From CAZBRS01 sp964494475 (lineage in GTDB: Bacteria; Myxococcota_A; UBA9042; CAZBRS01), in assembly GCA_964494475.1 (NCBI GenBank), contig CAZBRS010000038.1, positions 1 through 60,364 on the forward strand: DNA of 60,364 nucleotides, given 5' to 3'. Position numbers and translations under genes: made by a program. This document shows positions 1-7,697 of this stretch, piece by piece (position 1 is the stretch's first letter; every line of letters begins with the position of its first letter). The notes beneath the pieces are model-generated. The model saw only the letters and a program-made list of their open reading frames with translations. It had not been told where the DNA came from and did not search any database.

Positions 1-831
1 GCCGAGGCAGTCGGCGTGCTCGCTGCGCAGCGTGATCTGGTACCTCGCCTCGACGCGCGCCTGGTTCTCGGGCACGCTCCACGCAACGTGGTCGGGCAAC
101 AGGACCGTGCGCACGCGACCCGTGAGCGTGGCCAGGCCGAAACGGACCAGCAGGCCGCGCCCGCACACATCGGCGCGGAGCGCTTCGGCCTCGGGTTCTC
201 CGCGGAGCACGGCCTCGAAGAACGGGGGGGTCCAGGGGTTCGCGGCCTCGGGGTGGGCACCGTCGAAGCGCCGCGAGGTCCCGAGCACGATGAGCGGGAT
301 GCGGTGGCGCCGGGACAGCACGTGGTACATGTTCATCATGGCGACCTGGCAGGGGCCGCAGAAGTGACCGGTCTTCGAGAGGAACAGCCTGGCGAGTGCC
401 CGCATCTGCGGCGGGCTCCACAGCACGTGCTCGACGTCGAGGGCCTTGCACACGGTTCGGCAGGCGGCCAGCGCGTGGTCGGCCAGGAAGCCGTTGTCGA
501 GCGTCGCCGCGAGCAGCCGGAGGTGGGGGTACTCGGAGCGCAGGATGTCGAGGACCGACAGGCTGTCCTTGCCGCCGCTGATGGGGACCAGCGCGTCGTA
601 GTCTCCGCCCCGTGACGCCGCCCACGCGAGGTGTCCGTCGAGCTGGGCGCGAGCCTCCTCGGCCGAGCTCTTGTCGGCCCAGCGAGCGTCCCACGTGCGG
701 CAGAAGTCGCAGACGCCCTGTTCGTCGGCGCCGAGGTGCCCGTGCACGATGGCCGGCTCGACCGGCAACGTGCAACGCGAGCATCGAGCGATCCCGGGGG
801 CCTCCTCGACGCAACTGGCCACGCTTTCCAT
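1..831 (-). CDS. PP-loop ATPase, N-acetyl sugar amidotransferase-like (partial, runs off the window)
   Basis: This reading frame opens at an ATG at 829-831 and stays open to base 1, so 277 codons are visible and the C-terminus lies outside the window. The PP-loop motif SGGKDS (residues 85-90) binds ATP and adenylates a substrate carbonyl. Cysteine pairs at residues 17/20 (CSRC) and 41/44 (CDFC), and a later FCGPC at 158-161, look like metal or sulfur-handling sites. This N-terminal zinc-ribbon-like layout followed by YDALVPISGGKDS matches the WbpG/PseA-type N-acetyl sugar amidotransferase family, which converts a sugar acetamido group to an amidine on surface polysaccharide. A tRNA-thiolating or natural-product PP-loop enzyme is the alternative. 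It is divergent from a second PP-loop gene and shares its promoter region. The ATPase call is firm; the substrate is inferred. Confidence 0.8.
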   Translation of the reverse strand, partial: MESVASCVEEAPGIARCSRCTLPVEPAIVHGHLGADEQGVCDFCRTWDARWADKSSAEEARAQLDGHLAWAASRGGDYDALVPISGGKDSLSVLDILRSEYPHLRLLAATLDNGFLADHALAACRTVCKALDVEHVLWSPPQMRALARLFLSKTGHFCGPCQVAMMNMYHVLSRRHRIPLIVLGTSRRFDGAHPEAANPWTPPFFEAVLRGEPEAEALRADVCGRGLLVRFGLATLTGRVRTVLLPDHVAWSVPENQARVEARYQITLRSEHADCLG

Positions 832-856
832 CCGCTGCTCCGGCCTTGGATTTGGC

Positions 857-887
857 GATTGTAGAGGACGCCGCAACGGATACAATC
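857..887. promoter_or_regulatory. Symmetric bidirectional promoter between two PP-loop ATPase genes
   Basis: The inverted pair GATTGTA (857-863) and TACAATC (881-887) flanks the centre of the 83-bp divergent region. Read rightwards it gives TTGTAG, 16 bp, TACAAT. Read leftwards it gives TTGTAT, 16 bp, TACAAT. Each hexamer therefore serves as the -10 for one gene and the -35 for the other. The -10 matches the sigma70 consensus in five of six bases and the -35 in three. The predicted rightward start of transcription is about 20 bp before the GTG at 915. Confidence 0.5.
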
Positions 888-914
888 CCCTTTCCGACTT
901 GCGAGGGGCGCCCC

Positions 915-1661
915 GTGAAGGAAATCGTCGTCATGTACTCGGGGGGGATCGACTCGTCGTACCTCGTGACGCGGCTCGACGGCCTCTACGATCGCATCCG
1001 CCTCGTCACCCTCGACGTGCCGTACTCGATCCGGCGTCGGGTGCCCGGCGTCGGCGCCGAGCAGTTGGCGACGATCTGCCGCAAGAGCGAGATCACGCAC
1101 GAGTACGTGGCGATGGACGAGACGGTGCGGCAGGTGCGTGGCGGGCTGCTGCAGTGCGAGATCGACAACCGCGCGGTGGGCCACGCCTATTCCTGGTGCC
1201 TGGGCTGCAAGATGTCCATGCACGCTCGTATGATCATCTATGCGCGTCGGCACGGCATCGCGCAGGTGGCCGACGGCAGCAAGGGCAACGACGTGCACGC
1301 CGCCGAGCAGACGCCCGAGGCCGTCGCCCTCGTCGAGCAGATGTACACCCGCCACGGGGTCGAGCACTCCTGCCCCGTGTACGACGACTACGACGAACCC
1401 ACCGCACCTCTGCTCCTGCGCAAGATGGTGCTGGTCGACGACAACACCCTCGGGCGCCGCAAGCTGCTCGAGCTCGGCTTCAAGATCCCGCCGCGCATCC
1501 TGAACGCCGACCGCCTGAACCAGCCCTTCTGCCCGGTCTCGTTCTGCCTGAACATCCTGCGGCTCGTCCGGCGCGAGAAGCCCGGCGCCACCACCCGCTA
1601 CTTCGAACTGAAGCAGGCCATCGTCGACAAGCTGATCCGGGACGAGGTCGGGGAGCCCTAA
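915..1661 (+). CDS. PP-loop ATPase of unknown substrate
   Basis: A 248-residue protein starting at GTG 915. The frame is open further upstream, but the region before 915 has no family-like sequence and contains the likely promoter, so the short start was chosen; ATG 933 would cut into the motif strand. The PP-loop SGGIDS is at residues 9-14 directly after a hydrophobic beta strand, as in QueC, ThiI and MnmA-like adenylating enzymes. A CLGC pair at residues 95-98 and a DGSKGND segment at about 120-126 are consistent with the second half of a PP-loop fold that handles sulfur or a metal. No RNA-binding THUMP domain or other recognisable accessory domain is present. It is transcribed divergently from another PP-loop ATPase, so the two may act in one modification pathway, which is inferred from position only. 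Its stop codon overlaps the stop of the convergent 45-residue gene. Confidence 0.75.
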   Translation: MKEIVVMYSGGIDSSYLVTRLDGLYDRIRLVTLDVPYSIRRRVPGVGAEQLATICRKSEITHEYVAMDETVRQVRGGLLQCEIDNRAVGHAYSWCLGCKMSMHARMIIYARRHGIAQVADGSKGNDVHAAEQTPEAVALVEQMYTRHGVEHSCPVYDDYDEPTAPLLLRKMVLVDDNTLGRRKLLELGFKIPPRILNADRLNQPFCPVSFCLNILRLVRREKPGATTRYFELKQAIVDKLIRDEVGEP

Positions 1662-1795
1662 CCTCCGGTCGCGCCGCGGTACACGGCCCACGTCGTGGCG
1701 ATGACCAGGAAGGCGCAGAGCCCGAAGAAGGCGGCATACACCAGCACGCGGAAGACGCGGAAGTCCTTGTTGTAGCGAGAGGGCAGCAGCTTCAT
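1658..1795 (-). CDS. Small single-pass membrane protein downstream of pilP
   Basis: A 45-residue frame starting MKLLPSRYNKDFRVFRVLVY and ending WAVYRGATGG. A basic N-terminus of about 15 residues is followed by one hydrophobic stretch of about 20 residues (VLVYAAFFGLCAFLVIATTW), which predicts an inner-membrane single-pass protein with its N-terminus inside. It starts 19 bp after the pilP stop and runs in the same direction, so it is probably the last gene of the pilMNOP transcript. A GGCGGAG sequence precedes the ATG. I do not recognise the family. In many pilMNOP clusters the next gene is pilQ, which is absent here. The real-gene call rests on operon position, membrane-protein composition and exact fit between neighbouring stops. 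Confidence 0.55.
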   Translation of the reverse strand: MKLLPSRYNKDFRVFRVLVYAAFFGLCAFLVIATTWAVYRGATGG

Positions 1796-1814
1796 CGGGC
1801 GCTCCGCCGGGCAC

Positions 1815-2423
1815 TCACTCGCCCGTGTAGTCGAACCGCTTGGACCAGTCGATGTACGCGGGCTTGATCGAGAGGATGACCGGCTTGTCGGCGTAGGGCT
1901 CCTTCACGACCACCTCGAACTCGGTGATCTCGTCGACCACGCCGTTGCGGTTGCCCAGGCGGTTGTCCTTGCGGACCACGTGCCGCCGGTTGTCGGGATC
2001 GATCATGATGGCCTTCGGAACGGCCGTGCCGGCGATGATCATGACGAGCTGGTAGTCCTCGGGGGGGTACTTCTCGAGCGGCGTGATCTCGGCCGCCTCC
2101 TCCGTGTCCTCCTCCGGCTTCGTCTGAACGGGCTCGTCGTCGATGCGCGGCATGTACTTGTCCATGTTGGACCAGAAGGCGTTCTTGACCGAGGGCAGGG
2201 GCGTGTCGGCGTAGGTGAAGAAGAACTCCTTCAGCACGTCCCACTTGGGGTTCGGCAGCAGGTCGGGCTGAGCTTCGGCCTTGGCTTCGGCGGCGGCCTT
2301 CTTGGCGGCGGCCACCTTGTTGGGCTCGGTCTTGGGGGGCGAGGTCGGAGCCGACGAGCCGCCGCACCGCAGCGCCGGTAGCGCCAGGGCCCCGATCAGC
2401 AGGACTCGCGTCAGCATTCTCAT
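1815..2423 (-). CDS. pilP: Type IV pilus assembly lipoprotein PilP
   Basis: A 202-residue protein with an N-terminal hydrophobic signal ending LPALRC at residue 20, consistent with a periplasmic lipoprotein although arginine at -1 is atypical for a lipobox. An Ala/Lys/Glu-rich linker (residues 35-52) leads to a C-terminal beta domain, with charged segments such as DNRRHVVRKDNRLG, that resembles the PilP homology region (HR domain) that contacts the PilQ secretin. PilP joins the PilN/PilO inner-membrane platform to PilQ in type IV pilus machines. It starts 3 bp after the pilO stop (TAG CCC ATG), indicating translational coupling. Identity rests on gene order M-N-O-P as much as on sequence, since the family diverges fast. 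Confidence 0.85.
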   Translation of the reverse strand: MRMLTRVLLIGALALPALRCGGSSAPTSPPKTEPNKVAAAKKAAAEAKAEAQPDLLPNPKWDVLKEFFFTYADTPLPSVKNAFWSNMDKYMPRIDDEPVQTKPEEDTEEAAEITPLEKYPPEDYQLVMIIAGTAVPKAIMIDPDNRRHVVRKDNRLGNRNGVVDEITEFEVVVKEPYADKPVILSIKPAYIDWSKRFDYTGE

Positions 2424-2426
2424 GGG

Positions 2427-3200
2427 CTATCTCCGTTGGCGCTGGCGGCCCGTCTTGGCGCGCTTCGCGCGGTCGGCCTCGGGGACGGGGGTGCCCGTGT
2501 AGCTGAAGGTGTTGGCCGTGAAGCGGGCCTTGAACACCTCCATCTTGCGGGCCTCCTCCCATTCGGCGAACCACTTGGCGCGCACTTGGGCCACCGTCTC
2601 GCGCTCGCCCTTCGCCTTCGTCTTGCGGGCCTCGATCTGGAAGTCTTCCTGCGCCTTCAGGTTGCTGATGCCCACGATGCGCTTCAACTCCTTCAGGTTC
2701 AGCGGTGGGCGCTCGATGTCGAGGTCGGTGATGTTGACGATGCGCTTCCGGGGCGCGGCCAGCGTCTTGAAGAACTTGACCTGCTGGTGGAAGTTGCCGC
2801 GCACCTCCATCTCGACCGGGATGCGCTTGTAGTAGTCTTCGAGCGCCGCCTCCTTGGTCTCGAACTTCAGGATCTCGAGGCCCGCGAGATCGGCGTCGGC
2901 CTTGATGCTGATCAGGAACGACGGGATCTCCTCGTCGGACGGCAGCATCTTCTTGTTCTCTTCGATCTTCTTCTGCTCCTCCTCGAACTCGGTCTGAAGC
3001 TTCTCGCGCTTCTCCTTGTCCTGGTAGGCGGCGAGGCCGGTCAACTCCTGTTGGATTCGCTGGGTCTTTCCCTCTTCGGCCGCTGCCTGGTCGACGAACT
3101 CCGCGATGATGAGGAAGTAGTAGCCCCCGGCGATCACCGCGAGCAGCGCGGCCACGATGGCCAGGCGCTGGTAGAGGGGCAAGCGGAGGAACTTCTCCAT
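2427..3200 (-). CDS. pilO: Type IV pilus assembly protein PilO
   Basis: A 257-residue bitopic inner-membrane protein. Residues 11-30 form the single membrane segment. A Lys/Glu-rich coiled coil follows (about residues 38-85), then the periplasmic ferredoxin-like region. PilO pairs with PilN through these coiled coils and aligns the pilus machine across the periplasm. The far C-terminal tail is basic and reads as an extension (about 40 residues longer than typical PilO, ending GRQRQRR). An AGGAGGAAT ribosome site precedes the ATG, and the gene lies 13 bp after pilN. Confidence 0.88.
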   Translation of the reverse strand: MEKFLRLPLYQRLAIVAALLAVIAGGYYFLIIAEFVDQAAAEEGKTQRIQQELTGLAAYQDKEKREKLQTEFEEEQKKIEENKKMLPSDEEIPSFLISIKADADLAGLEILKFETKEAALEDYYKRIPVEMEVRGNFHQQVKFFKTLAAPRKRIVNITDLDIERPPLNLKELKRIVGISNLKAQEDFQIEARKTKAKGERETVAQVRAKWFAEWEEARKMEVFKARFTANTFSYTGTPVPEADRAKRAKTGRQRQRR

Positions 3201-3213
3201 CGATTCCTCCTTC

Positions 3214-3885
3214 CTACTTCTTCTTGCCGACGGTGGTCAGGGCCGTCGGGAAACCGTCGAGGTTGTAGTTGAGGTCGGCCACGATCTCGAAGTCGACGTA
3301 ATGGGTCTCGAGCTGCAGGTGGAACTTCTTCTCCTGTCGGATGAGCTCGGGCTTGTAGAAGAAGACACCGGCCTCGAGGCGCTTCAGGAACTCGGCCACG
3401 TCCTCGTGGTTGCGCGCCTCGCCCTTCATCCGGACCATGCCGTCCTTCTCGACGATGTGGGTCAGCCAGACGGCGTCGGCGTCCCAGTCCACGTTCCAGC
3501 CGATGACCTCGCGCTTCTTGATCTCTTCGCGGTTCTGCGCGGAGTCTTCGGGCTTCGTCAGCACGTACGAGAGGAAGAGCAGCAGGTTCGACGGGCCGAT
3601 CTTGTCGAACTTCAGCTTGTCGAAGATGAAGTTCTGGGCTTCGAGCAGGGCCTTGTTCTGCTCGCGCTCCTCCATCTGGGCCTTGGCCTCCTTGAGGCTG
3701 TCGACCTGCTCCTGCAGCGCCTTGTTGCGCGACTTGACGACGATCAGGCTTTCCTCGGCGGCGCTGCCCCAGGACATCAGGACCATCACGTCGAGAGCGA
3801 CCAGGATGGCGACCAGCAGAAGAAATTCCTTACGGACTTTCTTCTTTTTTACTTCTTTTACGGGAAGTAGGTTTATGCGAATCAT
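3214..3885 (-). CDS. pilN: Type IV pilus assembly protein PilN
   Basis: A 223-residue protein starting MIRINLLPVKEVKKKK. The INLLP motif is the PilN cytoplasmic peptide that docks into PilM. A lysine-rich stop-transfer stretch precedes the membrane helix at about residues 23-42, then a periplasmic coiled coil (about 45-85) and an alpha/beta domain. The start overlaps the pilM stop as ATGA, which fixes it; a longer open frame upstream is only the shifted frame of pilM. The poly-A stretch encoding the lysines is unusual in this GC-rich window. The protein acts with PilO as the periplasmic alignment complex. Confidence 0.92.
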   Translation of the reverse strand: MIRINLLPVKEVKKKKVRKEFLLLVAILVALDVMVLMSWGSAAEESLIVVKSRNKALQEQVDSLKEAKAQMEEREQNKALLEAQNFIFDKLKFDKIGPSNLLLFLSYVLTKPEDSAQNREEIKKREVIGWNVDWDADAVWLTHIVEKDGMVRMKGEARNHEDVAEFLKRLEAGVFFYKPELIRQEKKFHLQLETHYVDFEIVADLNYNLDGFPTALTTVGKKK

Positions 3886-4943
3886 TTGTCGTTCGCCCTC
3901 CTGAGCGCGAGGCCGACCGAAGTGCCCGCCATGGGCGCCATCTTCTGCAGCAGGCTGATGTCGAACCGCTTGGGGTTGATGATGACGTTGCGGAACGGGT
4001 TGATGAGCTCGACCGGAATCTCGAGCTTGCGTTCGAGGGTGTGGACGAACGCCGGGTCCTGCGAGGCGCCGCCGCACACGTAGACCTTCGAGATGTCGCT
4101 GCTGATGGCCGTGGCCGTGAAGAAGTCGAGCGAGCGCTGGATCTCGGTCGCGATGACCTCGGACACGCGCTCGGACAGGCGCTGCACCTCGCGGAAGATG
4201 GACGAACTGGAGACGCTCTCGCTGGAGCCCGTCTTGTAGTGCTCGGCCTCTTCGTAGCTGATGTTCAGCTGGTTCTGCAGCGCCTTGGTGAGCGTCATGC
4301 CGCCCGTCGAGATGTCGCGCGTGAACAGCGGCGTGCCGTTCGAGACCACGTTGATGTTGGTGATGGCCGCGCCGATGTTGATGAGCGCGATGATCTCGTT
4401 CGGCGGGTAGCCGTAGTTCATCTCGAACATGTTCTGCACGCAGAACGTGTCGATGTCCATGATCACCGGCTGCAGTCCGACCTCGTTGCAGACCGACACG
4501 TAGTCGTTGATGATGTCCTTCTTGGCGGCGACCAGGAGCACGTCCATCTGGCCCTGCCCCGGCTTGGTGCCGAGGATCTGGACGTCGACGTACACCTCCT
4601 TGATGTCGAAGGGGATGTACTGTTCGGCCTCCCAGTGGATGGACTCTTCGAGCTCCTCGATCGTCATCTCGGGCAAGGTGATCTTCTTGACGATCACCGA
4701 GTGGCCGCCGATGGACAGGCTCACGCGCCGGTTCTTCACCTTGTTGGCGCGGAGCATCTCGCGGAGCTTCTCGGCCACGAAGGCGAAGTTCATGATGTTG
4801 CCGTCGACGATGGTCTCCTCGGGCAGCATCGTGACGTCGAAGTGTTTGAGGACGAATCCCTTCTTGGTCTCCTCGAGCTGTACCAGCTTGATCGAGTGGG
4901 ACCCGATGTCGAGGGCCAGCGCGTTCTCCTTCCCCACGGACAC
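3882..4943 (-). CDS. pilM: Type IV pilus assembly protein PilM (actin-like ATPase)
   Basis: A 353-residue cytoplasmic protein of the FtsA/actin-like family, at the normal length for PilM. The phosphate 1 motif is ALDIGSHSIKLVQL (residues 10-23), and the nucleotide-binding loop INIGAAITNINVV appears near residue 190. The segment EAEQYIPFDIKEVY (about 130-143) is strongly conserved in PilM. It binds the N-terminal INLLP peptide of PilN and is the cytoplasmic ring of the pilus alignment complex. It is the first gene of pilMNOP and has its own candidate promoter 33 bp upstream. Confidence 0.95.
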   Translation of the reverse strand: MSVGKENALALDIGSHSIKLVQLEETKKGFVLKHFDVTMLPEETIVDGNIMNFAFVAEKLREMLRANKVKNRRVSLSIGGHSVIVKKITLPEMTIEELEESIHWEAEQYIPFDIKEVYVDVQILGTKPGQGQMDVLLVAAKKDIINDYVSVCNEVGLQPVIMDIDTFCVQNMFEMNYGYPPNEIIALINIGAAITNINVVSNGTPLFTRDISTGGMTLTKALQNQLNISYEEAEHYKTGSSESVSSSSIFREVQRLSERVSEVIATEIQRSLDFFTATAISSDISKVYVCGGASQDPAFVHTLERKLEIPVELINPFRNVIINPKRFDISLLQKMAPMAGTSVGLALRRANDK

Positions 4944-4975
4944 CCCACCGAAGAAGTGACATCTCTTCCGAGGGG

Positions 4976-5004
4976 ATTGTCAGACCCCCCCGGCGAGGTG
5001 TCAA
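4976..5004 (-). promoter_or_regulatory. Candidate sigma70-type promoter of pilMNOP
   Basis: Read on the minus strand this gives TTGACA (4999-5004), a 17-bp spacer and GACAAT (4976-4981). The -35 is a perfect consensus and the -10 matches four of six. The predicted transcript starts about 25 bp before the pilM ATG at 4943. Confidence 0.6.
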
Positions 5005-5029
5005 GAAATGAGCCGGGTCGGAGGCTCGC

Positions 5030-6049
5030 TCAGAGCGGGGGGAGCGTGGCGTCGAGGATGAGCTGCACGACCAGCTCGCCCTTGTCGGCCGTGGGCAGGC
5101 GCGCCGACTTCAGCAGGCGATCGGTCTCGAGGAGCAGGCCCCAGAGGCGCTCGAACTCGGCCTCCGAGAAGCGGGACGACTGCTCGGCCATGCGCCGCAG
5201 CACGAAGTCGGGGCGAAAGCCGACGTACTTCTTCAGCTCGGCCAGGTCACGGCAGCAGGCCGCGGTCCACAGGTCGCGCAGTCCTCCGGCCAGGACCGCC
5301 ACCAGCTTGATGGGGTCCTCGCCCGTCGCGAGCAGGCTGTCGACCATGCGCACGGCGGCCTGCCGATCGCGCTGCGTGACCGGCTCGAGCAGCTCGAAGG
5401 GGTCGAACTCGCGCGCGTCGGACACGAGCTCACTGACCAGCTCGCGCGTGGCCCGGGTCTCGGGGTGGAGCGTGAGGGCGATGCGCTCCAGCTCGCCCTG
5501 GATCAGGCCCACGTCGCCGCCGAGGCGCTCGACCAGCAGCTCGGCTGCGTCGGGCTCGAGCACCAGGCCCAGCTTGCGCGCCTTGCTCACGAGGCCGCGC
5601 GCCACGTCGGGGGCCTTCTCGTCCTCGAGCCACAGCACGGCGCCGTGGGCCTCGAGCCCCTCGACCTCCTTCTTGCGAAGCGGCTTGCCGCCCGGCTTGG
5701 GGGGTGCGCCGCGCAGGATGAGCACGGTCGAGCTGCAGGGTGCCTTGCAATACGCCGCGAGCTCCTTGGGGAGCGTCGGCAGGGGCACGTCCTCGACCAG
5801 CACCACCTGGGTGGTGCCGAACATCGAGAACGTGTTGCACGCGGTCAGGATCTCGAGCACGGCCTCCTTGTCCTTGGTGCCGAGCGAGAACATGTGGCGA
5901 TCGGCCCCGCCGCGCAGCTTCTCGATCTGCTCGACCAGAAAGCGCGCGGCCTCGGCCGTCCGCCAGGGGGCCTCGCCCACGATGACGTAGACGGGCGCCA
6001 CGCGGCCCTTCTTGAGCTCGGCGGACAGGTCCTGGGGCGTGAGGGGCAT
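5030..6049 (-). CDS. holA: DNA polymerase III delta subunit
   Basis: A 339-residue protein starting MPLTPQDLSAELKKGRVAPV, the normal length for HolA. The start is set by the ribosome site GGAGGAAGGCG just before the ATG; the frame is open further upstream but with no family-like sequence. The N-terminal segment YVIVGEAPWRTAEAARFL corresponds to the HolA opening YllyGdE, the middle contains the AAA+-like fold without a Walker A motif, and the C-terminal third is the helical collar (about residues 230-335). Delta opens the beta sliding clamp as part of the clamp loader. The gene lies upstream of pilM with about 85 bp between them, including the pilM promoter, so it is probably a separate unit. 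Confidence 0.9.
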   Translation of the reverse strand: MPLTPQDLSAELKKGRVAPVYVIVGEAPWRTAEAARFLVEQIEKLRGGADRHMFSLGTKDKEAVLEILTACNTFSMFGTTQVVLVEDVPLPTLPKELAAYCKAPCSSTVLILRGAPPKPGGKPLRKKEVEGLEAHGAVLWLEDEKAPDVARGLVSKARKLGLVLEPDAAELLVERLGGDVGLIQGELERIALTLHPETRATRELVSELVSDAREFDPFELLEPVTQRDRQAAVRMVDSLLATGEDPIKLVAVLAGGLRDLWTAACCRDLAELKKYVGFRPDFVLRRMAEQSSRFSEAEFERLWGLLLETDRLLKSARLPTADKGELVVQLILDATLPPL

Positions 6050-6067
6050 CGCCTTCCTCCGCAGGGC

Positions 6068-6096
6068 AGGGTATCCGATCGCTCGGGGGTCGCCAA
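6068..6096 (-). promoter_or_regulatory. Candidate promoter of holA
   Basis: On the minus strand TTGGCG (6091-6096), 17 bp, TACCCT (6068-6073). The -10 keeps the three most conserved bases (T1, A2, T6) and the spacing is ideal, but other positions are poor. It would place the start about 12 bp before the holA ATG. Confidence 0.4.
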
Positions 6097-6123
6097 GCCC
6101 TACCACGCAGCGCCGGCATCGAG

Positions 6124-6129
6124 TATATT
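6124..6129 (+). promoter_or_regulatory. Possible -10 element of the zwf operon
   Basis: TATATT is the only AT-rich hexamer in the 115-bp divergent region on the plus strand and sits 36 bp before the zwf ATG. No acceptable -35 lies 16-18 bp upstream, so this is weak. Confidence 0.25.
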
Positions 6130-6164
6130 CCGGCGTGCTGTCCGCCAGCTGACGGGAGCCCCCG

Positions 6165-7697
6165 ATGTCCGGTACCCCGGTGCACTTCACGCCCGCCTCG
6201 GAGGTCGGTCCCGTCCTCGAGGACCGCGCTCCCGAGGCTTGCGCCCTCGTCATCCTGGGGGCCACCGGCGACCTCTCGCGCCGCAAGCTGGTGCCGGCGC
6301 TGTACCGGCTGCTGCGCGATGGCGTGCTGCCCGAGGGCTTCAGCATCGTCGGGGTCAGCCGCTCCGGGCGAGACTCCGACGCCTTTCGCGCCCGTCTCCT
6401 CGAGGCGACCCGCGACTTCCTCGGCGCCGACTTCGACGCCTCGGCGTGGGATCGGCTGTCTGCGCGGCTCAGCTACGTGGCGGGGGGCTTCGACGAGCCG
6501 GCGACCTACGCGCGCCTTCGCGACGAATTGGCGCGCCTGCGGGCCTCGGGCGGCAGCGAGGGTCAGCACCTCTTCTACCTGGCCACGCCCCCCGAGGCTA
6601 CGCCCGTCATCCTCTCCAACCTCCACGCGCTGGGCCTGCTCCCGAAGGCCGAGCCCGACCGGCGGCGGCCCTGGCCGCGCGTGGTGTTCGAGAAGCCCTT
6701 CGGCCACGACCTCGGCTCGTCGCGCACGCTGAACGAGCAGATCGCCGAACTGCTCCGCGAGCGGCAGGTCTACCGGATCGACCACTACCTCGGCAAGGAG
6801 ACCGTCCAGAACCTCCTGGTCTTCCGCTTCGGAAACGCCATCTTCGAGCCCATCTGGAACCGCAAGTACATCGACCACGTGCAGATCACGGCGGCCGAGA
6901 CGCTCGGCGTCGGCGGCCGGGGCGCCTTCTATGATCGCGCGGGCGTGGTGCGCGACGTGGTGCAGAACCACCTGCTCCAGGTGCTCGCCCTGTGCGCCAT
7001 GGAGCCCCCGGTCTCGTTCGAGGCCGACGATCTGCGCGACGAGAGCGTGCAGGTGCTGCGCGCGCTGCGCCCCCTCGAGGGCTCGACGTTGTCCGACGAC
7101 GCGGTGCTGGCGCAGGTCGACGGGTACCACGCCGAGCCCGACGTGGCGCCCGGCTCGCGCACGCCCACGTTCGCTGCGCTGCGCCTCCAGATCGACAACT
7201 GGCGCTGGCAGGGCGTGCCGTTCTACCTGCGCGCGGGCAAGGCCCTGGCGGCGCGGGCCACCGAGGTGGCCATCCACTTCCAGGGCGTGCCGTTCTGCCT
7301 GTTCGGCGAAGAGAACGTGTGCCAGCGGCTCGAGCCGAACGTGCTCACCCTGCGCATCCAGCCCGACGAGGGCATCCGGCTGCGGTTCGTGTCGAAGGTG
7401 CCGGGCGACAACCTCAACGTGGCCTCGGTCGACATGGACTTCAACTACGCAGAGGCCTTCGGGCATCGCTCGCGCGAGGCCTACGAGCGGCTGCTGCTCG
7501 ACGCCATGCGCGGCGACTCCTCGCTCTTCCTGCGCCGCGACGCGGTCGAGGCGGCCTGGCGCTACGTCGAGCCGCTGCTCCGGGCGCCGGACGACCCGCG
7601 CTTCCCGCTGGGGCGCTACGTCCGGGGCAGCGCCGGGCCCGCCGAAGCCGACGCGCTCCTGCGCGCCGACGGGCGCTCGTGGGGGCGGATGGCATGA
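6165..7697 (+). CDS. zwf: Glucose-6-phosphate dehydrogenase
   Basis: A 510-residue enzyme, at the family's usual length, that oxidises glucose 6-phosphate to 6-phosphogluconolactone with reduction of NADP. The Rossmann motif GATGDLSRRKL is at residues 32-42, the active-site signature RIDHYLGKE is near residue 204, and the C-terminal substrate domain carries NRKYIDHVQIT and the GRGAFYDRAGVVRDVVQNH segment typical of the family. It heads an operon with pgl, tkt and gnd, and its TGA overlaps the pgl ATG as ATGA. The product feeds directly into the next two enzymes of the operon. Confidence 0.97.
   Translation: MSGTPVHFTPASEVGPVLEDRAPEACALVILGATGDLSRRKLVPALYRLLRDGVLPEGFSIVGVSRSGRDSDAFRARLLEATRDFLGADFDASAWDRLSARLSYVAGGFDEPATYARLRDELARLRASGGSEGQHLFYLATPPEATPVILSNLHALGLLPKAEPDRRRPWPRVVFEKPFGHDLGSSRTLNEQIAELLRERQVYRIDHYLGKETVQNLLVFRFGNAIFEPIWNRKYIDHVQITAAETLGVGGRGAFYDRAGVVRDVVQNHLLQVLALCAMEPPVSFEADDLRDESVQVLRALRPLEGSTLSDDAVLAQVDGYHAEPDVAPGSRTPTFAALRLQIDNWRWQGVPFYLRAGKALAARATEVAIHFQGVPFCLFGEENVCQRLEPNVLTLRIQPDEGIRLRFVSKVPGDNLNVASVDMDFNYAEAFGHRSREAYERLLLDAMRGDSSLFLRRDAVEAAWRYVEPLLRAPDDPRFPLGRYVRGSAGPAEADALLRADGRSWGRMA

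Noticed and set aside
336..1814. A 492-codon minus-strand open frame
   Set aside because: It crosses the PP-loop genes and the small membrane gene in another frame and has no family-like sequence.
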